NCBI GenBank assembly: GCA_039964455.1
Contig: JBDVXK010000012.1
Span: 372,001 to 436,000 of the forward strand
DNA length: 64,000 nucleotides
Reading direction: 5' to 3'
DNA from: CALJFL01 sp039964455
Lineage (GTDB): Bacteria > Pseudomonadota > Gammaproteobacteria > Pseudomonadales > Halieaceae
The position numbers were made by a program, and so were the translations under genes. The notes beneath the pieces are model-generated. The model did not search any database and had not been told where the DNA came from. It saw only the letters and a program-made list of their open reading frames with translations. This document shows positions 7,933 to 14,979 of this stretch, one piece after another (the stretch's first letter is position 1; every line of letters starts with the position of its first letter).

Positions 7933-8696
7933 TCGCCCTAAGCGTCAATCTCAACAAGATCGCCCTGATCCGCAATTCCCGGGATACCACCAATCCGGAT
8001 ATCCCCCTGCATGCGAAGATGTGTATTGACGCTGGCGCCGACGGTATTACCGTTCACCCACGACCAGACCAGCGCCATATCCGGGCACAGGACTGTTTCG
8101 ATCTGGCCGAATCTATCGACGTGGAATTCAATATTGAAGGCAATCCGTTTACCGGCCCCCGAGCCAGCGAGCGCGCTGGCGTAGGCGACTACCCCGGCTT
8201 CATGGAACTGGTGCGACAAATACGTCCGGCCCAATGCACGTTGGTTCCCGACGGCGATGGCCAACTGACCTCCGATCATGGTTTTGACCTGAAGCGCGAC
8301 GGCGATACCGTGGCACCCCTGGTCGCCGAGCTGAAGAGCCTGGGCATTCGAACAAGCCTGTTCATGGATCCGGATCCGGAACAGATAAGGCTGGCAGCAC
8401 AAACCGGGACCGACAGAATTGAGCTCTACACAGAGGCATACGCCCGTGCCTGCAGCACCGGTGGTGATGTGGATGCCGTCTTCTCACAGTTTGTCAGGGC
8501 CGCCGAAACTGCGGCGGAGGAAGGGCTGGGACTTAACGCCGGCCACGACCTGGACCTGAAAAACCTGCCACTTTTTGCCACGACACCAGGCCTGCTGGAG
8601 GTTTCGATCGGGCATGCGCTTCTAGTGGATGCGATTCGCCTCGGGCTGGCACCCACAATCAGTGCCTACCAACTGGCACTGGGGAAACACGCATGA
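7929..8696 (+). CDS. pdxJ: Pyridoxine 5'-phosphate synthase PdxJ (Bacteroidetes-like subtype)
   Basis: 255 residues. PdxJ joins 1-deoxy-D-xylulose 5-phosphate and 3-amino-2-oxopropyl phosphate to make pyridoxine 5'-phosphate, the last ring-closing step of the DXP-dependent B6 pathway. Seen: SVNLNKIALIRNSRD at the start, GITVHPRPDQRHI (active-site His and Arg), FNIEG, TLVPD, GTDRIELYTE, LGLNAGHDLDLKN and VSIGHALL. The N-terminal NLNK replaces the N-I-D-H of the E. coli enzyme, and other segments follow the subtype I know from Bacteroidetes. It is not beside era-recO-acpS, the usual gammaproteobacterial setting, but between a cyclophilin and a SnoaL-like gene, both joined by 4-nt overlaps. Confidence 0.92.
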   Translation: MIALSVNLNKIALIRNSRDTTNPDIPLHAKMCIDAGADGITVHPRPDQRHIRAQDCFDLAESIDVEFNIEGNPFTGPRASERAGVGDYPGFMELVRQIRPAQCTLVPDGDGQLTSDHGFDLKRDGDTVAPLVAELKSLGIRTSLFMDPDPEQIRLAAQTGTDRIELYTEAYARACSTGGDVDAVFSQFVRAAETAAEEGLGLNAGHDLDLKNLPLFATTPGLLEVSIGHALLVDAIRLGLAPTISAYQLALGKHA

Positions 8697-9247
8697 CAGG
8701 GTCCCCCGATCCGCAAAAGCTTCAGGAGCTGCTAGACAAGCAGGAGATCACCGAGCTGGTGCATCGCTACTGCAATGCCGCCGACCGCCACGATCATGAC
8801 AAAATGCGCGACCTGTATCACGAGGACGCCATCGACGACCACGGCAGTTTCTTCAAGGGTCTGGCGATGGAGTTCATCGACAAGTTACCGGCGATTCAGG
8901 AGCCCATGGAAATCCTCCACCACAACGTCACTACGGTGAATATTGCGGTGGATGGTGACTACGGCGAGGGTGAAATTTACATCCTGGCATTTCACAAGGT
9001 GCGCACTGATGACGGCGCTATAGATTTGCTGATAGGTGGTCGCTATTTCGATAAATACGAGCGCCGTGCCGGTCGCTGGAAATTTAGCCATAGAGCTGTG
9101 GTTGCCGACTGGGCGAACCTTCACGACCCTTCAATTGTCAGCCTTGATAACCCCATGGTTGAAGGCTCTTACATTGGCCGCCCCGGAATGGCAGATCCTT
9201 CCTACGACTTCTTCCGCCTGCTGGGCCGAGGCCCTGACTCTGCCTGA
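8693..9247 (+). CDS. SnoaL-like / nuclear transport factor 2 family protein
   Basis: 184 residues. The N-terminal half has the NTF2-like cone signature: LLDKQEITELVHRYCNAADRHDHDKMRDLYHEDAIDDHG, with His and Asp residues of the kind that act as acid/base in small-molecule members. GRYFDKYERRAGRWKFSHR is the usual strand-turn-strand near residue 125. Many such proteins in marine gammaproteobacteria are annotated only as SnoaL-like and may be dehydratases, isomerases or binding proteins; no substrate can be assigned. It starts inside the pdxJ stop (ATGA), so it is co-expressed with pdxJ. The biological link is unclear. Confidence 0.8.
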   Translation: MTGSPDPQKLQELLDKQEITELVHRYCNAADRHDHDKMRDLYHEDAIDDHGSFFKGLAMEFIDKLPAIQEPMEILHHNVTTVNIAVDGDYGEGEIYILAFHKVRTDDGAIDLLIGGRYFDKYERRAGRWKFSHRAVVADWANLHDPSIVSLDNPMVEGSYIGRPGMADPSYDFFRLLGRGPDSA

Positions 9248-9257
9248 CAGGCGACGG

Positions 9258-9917
9258 TCACAGATCGGGGCCGGCGAGATAAAGATTAACCTTGCGAAAC
9301 TCAGCCGATTCATCCAGATCTGGAATCGTACAGGCAGTCTGCCCGCCAATCCGTCGGTAGGGCGGTAACTGAAAGTCCCTTATCCTTGAGTCGGCCACTA
9401 ACACCTGCGCGGCTCGTTGGGAAAATTCTGTCAGCCAGGGCAAATTACCGCGGTCGTACAAAACGTCAGCCACGATGATCATATCCAGCTCTCCATCCAC
9501 TGCCGCATAGTCGGCTGCGAGTTCCAGCTCAACCTGATTCAGGCGCGCGTTGCTGGCGGTTGCCGCCAGAGCATCCGGGTCATTATCACAGGCGATCACG
9601 CTGTCGGCACCGGCCATGGCCGCCGCAATCGCCACCACACCCGAGCCACAACCAAAGTCCAGGATTCGCTTGCCACGCACCCACTGCGGATGGCTGAGCA
9701 AGCGATTCGCCAACACCTGCCCCGAAGCCCAGCAAAACACCCAGTACAACGGGTTATCCATCAAGTGCTGTATGGCCTCGCCCGACAACGCCTGCTGCGG
9801 ATAATCCTCGTTCAGTAAATAGAGCTGCAAAGTCTCCAGCTCGGGCAGGCCCTGGGCTTCTATTCGGGCACCGGGAAGACTGTCTCCCAGACGCGCAGTG
9901 AGCGCAGCATCGATCAT
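9258..9917 (-). CDS. SAM-dependent methyltransferase (METTL20/lysine methyltransferase-like)
   Basis: 219 residues from an ATG at 9917 with AAAGGTAA upstream. A class I methyltransferase fold is clear: motif I ILDFGCGSGVVAIAAAMAGA (about 84-103), then VIACDNDPDALAATASNARLN, and IIVADVLYD as motif IV near residue 148. The sequence before motif I (PLYWVFCWASGQVLANRLL) resembles protein-lysine methyltransferases related to ETF-beta methyltransferase and nicotinamide N-methyltransferase-like proteins. Target unknown. It ends 10 nt from the convergent SnoaL gene and is divergent from rluA over 68 bases. Confidence 0.8.
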   Translation of the reverse strand: MIDAALTARLGDSLPGARIEAQGLPELETLQLYLLNEDYPQQALSGEAIQHLMDNPLYWVFCWASGQVLANRLLSHPQWVRGKRILDFGCGSGVVAIAAAMAGADSVIACDNDPDALAATASNARLNQVELELAADYAAVDGELDMIIVADVLYDRGNLPWLTEFSQRAAQVLVADSRIRDFQLPPYRRIGGQTACTIPDLDESAEFRKVNLYLAGPDL

Positions 9918-9985
9918 CGTTTACCTTTCGTATTGTTGTGGCTGGCCAGTTTACATTTACAGCAGAGCCTATACAGTGTCGCAGC

Positions 9986-10645
9986 ATGTCAGAGCAGCCA
10001 TATCTTGTGCCACACACTCAGGAAGAGACTCGCATTCTTTACGAGGATGAGGATCTGCTACTGGTGCGTAAACCCGACCTCCTGCTGAGTATCCCCGGGC
10101 GTCACCCGCTGAACAAGGACTGCCTGATAACCCGCCTGCAGGAAACCTACCCCAGTGCGAGCATCGTACACAGGCTGGACCTGGATACCTCCGGGATCAT
10201 GGTGGTCCCATTGAACAAGCCAACCCACGCACATATCAGCCGACAATTTCAGGAACGCAAGGTTGAGAAAACCTATACCGCGGTGGTCTTCGGCCAGGTC
10301 GAAAGTGACTGCGGTGAAGTCGAGCTGCCGATTGTCTGTGACTGGGAAAACCGCCCGCGACAAAAAATCTGTCACGAAACCGGCAGGCACGCTCTGACAC
10401 GCTTTGAAGTACTAACGCGCGATAGCGACCGGACGCGAATGCTGTTGAAGCCAGTCACCGGTCGCTCCCACCAATTGCGCATTCACATGCGGGAACTGGG
10501 GCATCCTATCCTGGGTTGTGACATGTATGCCCACGACGAAGCCCTGGCCATGGCCCCGCGCCTGATGCTGCACGCCACAACGCTGGGCTTTGAACACCCC
10601 ACCAGCGGCGAGTGGCTGGCCGGAGAAAGCCTGCCGGACTTCTAG
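9986..10645 (+). CDS. rluA: 23S/tRNA pseudouridine synthase RluA
   Basis: 219 residues from the ATG at 9986, exactly the length of E. coli RluA. It lacks an S4 domain, as RluA does. Motifs: LLSIPGRHPLNKDCLITRLQ, the catalytic HRLDLDTSGIMV with the nucleophilic Asp, PIVCDWENRPRQKICHETG and PVTGRSHQLRIHM, and a late APRLMLHA. RluA isomerises U746 in 23S rRNA and U32 in several tRNAs. An upstream in-frame ATG at 9938 is less likely because it adds residues the family lacks. The stop is shared through a CTAG with the convergent sulfurtransferase gene. Confidence 0.94.
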   Translation: MSEQPYLVPHTQEETRILYEDEDLLLVRKPDLLLSIPGRHPLNKDCLITRLQETYPSASIVHRLDLDTSGIMVVPLNKPTHAHISRQFQERKVEKTYTAVVFGQVESDCGEVELPIVCDWENRPRQKICHETGRHALTRFEVLTRDSDRTRMLLKPVTGRSHQLRIHMRELGHPILGCDMYAHDEALAMAPRLMLHATTLGFEHPTSGEWLAGESLPDF

Positions 10646-11442
10646 TCTGGCTGCAGGTAGCTACACCAGTCGCTCCAGCTGCCACCATAAAGGCTGGCAT
10701 CATCACGCCCCAGCAACGCCAGTGAAAACAGGTTAACGCAGGCAGTAACGCCGGAGCCGCAATACACAACAAGTTGTTCCGCTTCGAGCGCGTCGCCCCA
10801 ATGATCGCGCAGCGCATCTGTTGACTGCAGGCGCCCGTCCGTTTCAGTCACGCCCTGCCAGGGCCGGTTAATCGCACCGGGAATATGCCCGGCTACCGGA
10901 TCGATAGGCTCTTCCAGCCCCTGATAACGAGCGGCCTCTCGGGAATCAACCAAAAGCGCCCCCGCCATCTGTGCCTGTCTCAGCCCTTCAATATCTACCT
11001 GCTTCCCGTAGGACTGCACCTGTGGCGGCTCACACGACTGCGCCGCAGGCGACTCGGTCTGCAACTCACCACCCCCAGCCAACCAGGCAGCAAGGCCGCC
11101 ATTAAGCACGCGTGGTGCGCGGTAGCCCAATGCACGCATCATCCACCAGAGACGACTGGCAAACGCCAGTCGCGAGTCATCATAGACAACGACATCTGTA
11201 TCCACGTCTACGCCAAAGCGCGCGAGTGTCGCGGCGAAGTCAGCGGGTTCAGGCAGGGGGTGGCGACCACCATGTTTGCCGGCGGTAGCCGACAGGTCGT
11301 TATTGAGATCAAGATAATGAGCACCGGGAATATGGCCTGCCTGATAGGCGAGACGCCCCGCCGCCGGATCAGTCAATACAAACCGGCAGTCAAATACCAC
11401 TACATCGGCTAGTGCTTCTAACTGCTGCGCGTCAATCAGCAT
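10642..11442 (-). CDS. sseA: Two-domain sulfurtransferase (3-mercaptopyruvate/thiosulfate sulfurtransferase, SseA-like)
   Basis: 266 residues with two rhodanese domains. The first, non-catalytic domain has VFDCRFVL, YQAGHIPGAHYLDLN and VVYDDS; the second ends with the active loop CGSGVTA around residue 228, the form typical of 3-mercaptopyruvate sulfurtransferases and not of classical rhodanese. The family transfers sulfane sulfur from mercaptopyruvate or thiosulfate to thiols or cyanide. No signal peptide is visible, so it is cytoplasmic. It ends on the same CTAG as rluA and is divergent from the DUF2244 gene. Confidence 0.88.
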   Translation of the reverse strand: MLIDAQQLEALADVVVFDCRFVLTDPAAGRLAYQAGHIPGAHYLDLNNDLSATAGKHGGRHPLPEPADFAATLARFGVDVDTDVVVYDDSRLAFASRLWWMMRALGYRAPRVLNGGLAAWLAGGGELQTESPAAQSCEPPQVQSYGKQVDIEGLRQAQMAGALLVDSREAARYQGLEEPIDPVAGHIPGAINRPWQGVTETDGRLQSTDALRDHWGDALEAEQLVVYCGSGVTACVNLFSLALLGRDDASLYGGSWSDWCSYLQPD

Positions 11443-11529
11443 GCCCTGCTCTCCCCGACCCCACCGGGTTTGTGGGCGCCGAATAAAAAGTTGTCTAGAA
11501 TAGGGAGAAACAGGATACGGTATTTCGAC

Positions 11530-12033
11530 TTGGTTACCAGTACCCGCACATCATCGCGGCTGATGATTATCGCCAAACCCAATCAGTCCGCCAGTTGGCG
11601 CACCAACAAGCTGGTGCTGCTCGCGCTGGCCATTCCGTCGTTGGGGATTGCCGTCGCCTTCACACTGGCTGGCGCCTGGCCCATTCTGCCATTGGCGGGG
11701 CTTGAGCTGGCAGCTTTAACGGGGGCACTGTACTACGTCAACTGGAAACTTCAGTACCGACACGTAATCACTCTCAGCGATGACGGCATCCGAATCGACA
11801 AGGGATACTACGCGCCCCAACGCAGCTGGCAGTTCCCTCGAAGCGGGGCCGGCATTGCAGTCACCCCGGAAAAGCATCCCTGGGATGGTCCGGCCATCAG
11901 CCTTCATAACCAGAGTGAAAGCGTGACTGTAGGTGAGTTTCTGAATCGCGATGACTGCCTGGAACTACTGGCCCTACTACGCAGGGAAATCAAGGTGGGA
12001 ACGCACAGCACTGCCGCGCAACGCGCGCTCTAG
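11530..12033 (+). CDS. DUF2244 membrane protein
   Basis: 167 residues if begun at the TTG at 11530; an ATG at 11563 (156 residues) is the alternative and neither has a strong ribosome site. Two adjacent transmembrane helices (about 35-75: LVLLALAIPSLGIAVAFTLAGAWPILPLAGLELAAL region, in two passes) are followed by a cytoplasmic beta-rich part with VITLSDDGIRIDKGYY and the RSWQFPR motif. This matches DUF2244, a family of small inner-membrane proteins of unknown role, in some genomes found near cytochrome oxidase genes; none is present here. It abuts the convergent crotonase gene with no spacer. Confidence 0.75.
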   Translation: MVTSTRTSSRLMIIAKPNQSASWRTNKLVLLALAIPSLGIAVAFTLAGAWPILPLAGLELAALTGALYYVNWKLQYRHVITLSDDGIRIDKGYYAPQRSWQFPRSGAGIAVTPEKHPWDGPAISLHNQSESVTVGEFLNRDDCLELLALLRREIKVGTHSTAAQRAL

Positions 12034-12807
12034 TCAAATATCGTCGAACTTACCGTGGCGTCCCTTGCCCGATGCAAAGCGCGTTGCGCCGGTGAGCGTC
12101 TCGAGAGACTCGATCACCTCCAGGCCACGAGCAAACTCGTTGTCTATCGCGTCAGCCTCCGACAGGCCCCATTGGTGTAGAGCGCTTAATCGGTCAGAGC
12201 GCAGGCAGTGTTGTGGAAAGCGCACCAACTGCCCCGCCAAGGCCAACGCCTCCTGTAAAACCGTACCATCGGCCACCACGCGATTAGCCAGACCAATCTC
12301 CTGCGCTTCAGCAGCACCCACCTCACGCCCGGTAAGAATCATATCCATCGCTCGACTGTGCCCGATTAGGCGGGGCAAACGCACTGTCCCGCCATCGACC
12401 AGTGGCACGCCCCAGCGGCGGCAATAGACACCGAAGACTGCACTGGCTTCGGCCACCCGCAGATCACACCACAGTGCCAACTCAAGCCCCCCCGCTACCG
12501 CGTGACCCGCGACAGCCGCAATGACCGGTTTACCCAAAACCAAACGACTTGGTCCCATAGGCCCATTGCCTGTTTTCGACAGCTCATTGCTGCCACTACC
12601 GGCGGCAAGAGCTTTTAGATCAGCGCCGGCGCAAAAATTGCCGTCAGCCCCATAGAGGATGGCCACATCACTATCATCGTTTTCATCAAAGGCCAAAAAT
12701 GCTTCGGCCAGCGCGCTGGCGGTTTCGGCATCAACCGCATTACGCACCTCTGGCCTGGACAGTGTCACCACTGTGACACGCTCGATCAGCTCTGTATGTA
12801 CAGCCAT
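12034..12807 (-). CDS. Crotonase/enoyl-CoA hydratase family protein with altered active site
   Basis: 257 residues from an ATG at 12807. The crotonase fold is plain: VTLSRPEVRNAVDAET, the oxyanion-hole segment GNFCAGADLKA near 57-67, and AVAGGLELALWCDLRVA near 103-119. The first catalytic Glu of hydratases is kept (Glu109), but the position of the second, 20 residues later, is Cys129 within a YCRRWGVPLVDGG stretch. Hydratase activity is therefore doubtful, and it may be another crotonase-type acyl-CoA enzyme. It stands alone on the minus strand, facing away from rimO. Confidence 0.88.
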   Translation of the reverse strand: MAVHTELIERVTVVTLSRPEVRNAVDAETASALAEAFLAFDENDDSDVAILYGADGNFCAGADLKALAAGSGSNELSKTGNGPMGPSRLVLGKPVIAAVAGHAVAGGLELALWCDLRVAEASAVFGVYCRRWGVPLVDGGTVRLPRLIGHSRAMDMILTGREVGAAEAQEIGLANRVVADGTVLQEALALAGQLVRFPQHCLRSDRLSALHQWGLSEADAIDNEFARGLEVIESLETLTGATRFASGKGRHGKFDDI

Positions 12808-12884
12808 TACCCTTACTCCCCACCTGTTATCGCACAGCCTAACACTGCCTGGCGCCGCCATAACAGTCACCCACATTCGGCAAG

Positions 12885-12913
12885 TTCCCTGTCTTCAGCA
12901 GCCACTGTATAAT
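12885..12913 (+). promoter_or_regulatory. Possible promoter for rimO
   Basis: A perfect TATAAT lies at 12908-12913, 29 bases before the rimO start, in the divergent gap between the crotonase gene and rimO. The -35 region 17 bases upstream is poor, so recognition would rest mainly on the -10 element. Confidence 0.45.
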
Positions 12914-12942
12914 CGCGTCCTCCTAACCAGCAGGCAGCGCAT

Positions 12943-14259
12943 ATGTCTTCCAACAAAGTGGGCTTTGTCAGCCTAGGCTGCCCCAAGGCCCTGGTCGACT
13001 CAGAACGCATCCTCACCCAACTCAAGCTGGATGGCTACGATGTAGTACCCAGCTATGAAGACGCTGAACTGGTTGTGGTAAATACCTGCGGCTTCATCGA
13101 CAGCGCCAAGCAGGAATCACTGGATGCCATTGGTGAAGCCCTGAGCGAGAATGGCCGGGTAATTGTGACCGGCTGTATGGGCAAAGGCGAAGACGCCAAA
13201 GCGATACGCGCACAGCACCCCAAGGTGTTGAGTGTTACCGGCCCCGCCGCTTACGAAGAAGTACTCAGTGCTGTGCACGAATATGTGCCCCATATTCCTA
13301 CACACGATCCCTACACAGACCTCGTTCCACCGCAGGGCGTGAAGCTCACACCACGACACTACGCTTATTTGAAAATTTCCGAGGGCTGCAATCATCGCTG
13401 CAGCTTTTGCATCATTCCAAACATGCGTGGCGATCTGGTCAGCCGACCCATAGGCGATGTGCTGGAGGAGGCAGAGCGACTGGTACGTGCCGGAGTGCGC
13501 GAACTATTGGTAATTTCACAAGATACCAGCGCCTATGGTGTGGACCTGAAATACCGTACCGGCTTCTGGAATGGCCGGCCCCTGAAAACCCGCATGCAGG
13601 AGCTGTGTGAGGCACTGGCGGAATTCGGGATCTGGGTGCGGCTTCATTACGTTTACCCCTACCCTCACGTCGACAACATCGTACCGCTAATGGCTGACGG
13701 CAAGATACTGCCCTATCTGGATATCCCTTTTCAGCACGGCAGCCCGGCGGTGCTCAAACGAATGAAGCGGCCCGCCGCTGCAGAAAAATCGCTTGATCGG
13801 ATCCAGACCTGGCGGAGCATCTGCCCCGATATCACACTGCGCAGTACATTTATCGTCGGCTTCCCCGGCGAAACGGATGAGGAATTCGACACGCTGCTGG
13901 ATTTTCTGCGCGAAGCGCAGCTGGACAGGGTGGGCTGCTTCCAGTACTCCCCAGTGGCTGGCGCCGCTGCCAACGAATTACCGAATCACGTTCCAGAAGA
14001 ACTCAAGCAGGAGCGTTGGGAGCGTTTCATGGGTTTGCAGCAGGAGATAAGCAGCGCGAGGCTGCAAGCCAAGATAGGCCGCACGATTGAAATCCTGATC
14101 GACGAAGTCGGACCGGAAGGATCAATCGGCCGATCGACTGCGGACGCCCCGGATATTGACGGCAAGGTCTACCTCAATGGCATTACGGATTTGAGTCCCG
14201 GTGATTTTGTCGAGGCCGAAGTGACCGACGCCGATGACTATGACCTGTGGGCGGGCTAG
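12943..14259 (+). CDS. rimO: Ribosomal protein S12 methylthiotransferase RimO
   Basis: 438 residues, standard for RimO. The N-terminal MTTase domain binds a second Fe-S cluster through three Cys (GFVSLGCPKALVDSE, VNTCGFI, VTGCMGKGE); GCPKALVDSE is RimO-specific as opposed to MiaB. The radical SAM CxxxCxxC is CNHRCSFC near residue 147, followed by IIPNMRG. The C-terminal TRAM domain holds IDGKVYLNG. RimO adds a methylthio group to the beta-carbon of Asp88 of ribosomal protein S12. It is followed after 6 nt by rsmE, so both act on the small ribosomal subunit and are probably co-transcribed. Confidence 0.96.
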   Translation: MSSNKVGFVSLGCPKALVDSERILTQLKLDGYDVVPSYEDAELVVVNTCGFIDSAKQESLDAIGEALSENGRVIVTGCMGKGEDAKAIRAQHPKVLSVTGPAAYEEVLSAVHEYVPHIPTHDPYTDLVPPQGVKLTPRHYAYLKISEGCNHRCSFCIIPNMRGDLVSRPIGDVLEEAERLVRAGVRELLVISQDTSAYGVDLKYRTGFWNGRPLKTRMQELCEALAEFGIWVRLHYVYPYPHVDNIVPLMADGKILPYLDIPFQHGSPAVLKRMKRPAAAEKSLDRIQTWRSICPDITLRSTFIVGFPGETDEEFDTLLDFLREAQLDRVGCFQYSPVAGAAANELPNHVPEELKQERWERFMGLQQEISSARLQAKIGRTIEILIDEVGPEGSIGRSTADAPDIDGKVYLNGITDLSPGDFVEAEVTDADDYDLWAG

Positions 14260-14265
14260 GAGAGA

Positions 14266-14979
14266 ATGAACCTGCTGCTGTTCAGCGAGGCTGACCGGCG
14301 TCCGGACAACACGGTCGTGATCACTGGCCGAAGGCTCCAACACCTCAAGGAAGTCCTGAGCGCACAACAGGGGGATTCACTACGTGTTGGAGAGATCGAC
14401 GGGGGTATGGGCCTGGGCCGAATAGTCGCGTTAGATGATCAGGCTGCCACCTTGCAGGTTTCTCTAACAGAATCGCCCCCGGAAAAACTTCCCATCACCC
14501 TCGTGTTGGCCCTGCCCCGACCAAAAATGCTGCGCAGAATTCTGCGAACAATCGCTGAGACCGGGGTTACCGACCTGCATCTCATAAACAGTTATCGCGT
14601 CGAAAAAAGCTACTGGCAAACCCCCGTGCTGGAAGCAGACACTGTTCGGGATTACCTTCTGCAAGGACTGGAACAAGCACGGGATACCGGCTTGCCCACG
14701 GTTACGCTACACCGACGTTTTAAGCCATTCGTGGAAGACACCCTGCCCTCGCTGCTTAAAAACCGGCACGCACTGCTCGCCCAGCCAGGCGACTACCCGC
14801 TGGCACCCACCGACGGAGACATCGACACACTGTTGGTGATTGGACCCGAGGGAGGGTTTATCCCCTACGAAGTCGACAAGCTTGAAGACGCAGGCTGCAC
14901 CGCAGTCTCGATGGGCAAGCGCATCCTGCGCGTGGAGACCGCGGTAACGGCACTGCTGGGTCGTTTGATAAGCCGCTAG
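14266..14979 (+). CDS. rsmE: 16S rRNA (uracil(1498)-N3)-methyltransferase RsmE
   Basis: 237 residues from an ATG preceded by GGAGAGA. The N-terminal PUA-like part (RRLQHLKEVLSAQQGDSLRVGE) is followed by a SPOUT methyltransferase domain with the trefoil-knot motifs LVIGPEGGF (about 184-192) and MGKRILRVETA (about 217-227). RsmE methylates N3 of U1498 in 16S rRNA near the P site. The substrate-binding ETG segment after the first knot strand (IAETGVTDLHLI) is also present. It follows rimO closely and shares its stop with the convergent TonB-dependent receptor gene through a CTAG. Confidence 0.94.
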   Translation: MNLLLFSEADRRPDNTVVITGRRLQHLKEVLSAQQGDSLRVGEIDGGMGLGRIVALDDQAATLQVSLTESPPEKLPITLVLALPRPKMLRRILRTIAETGVTDLHLINSYRVEKSYWQTPVLEADTVRDYLLQGLEQARDTGLPTVTLHRRFKPFVEDTLPSLLKNRHALLAQPGDYPLAPTDGDIDTLLVIGPEGGFIPYEVDKLEDAGCTAVSMGKRILRVETAVTALLGRLISR

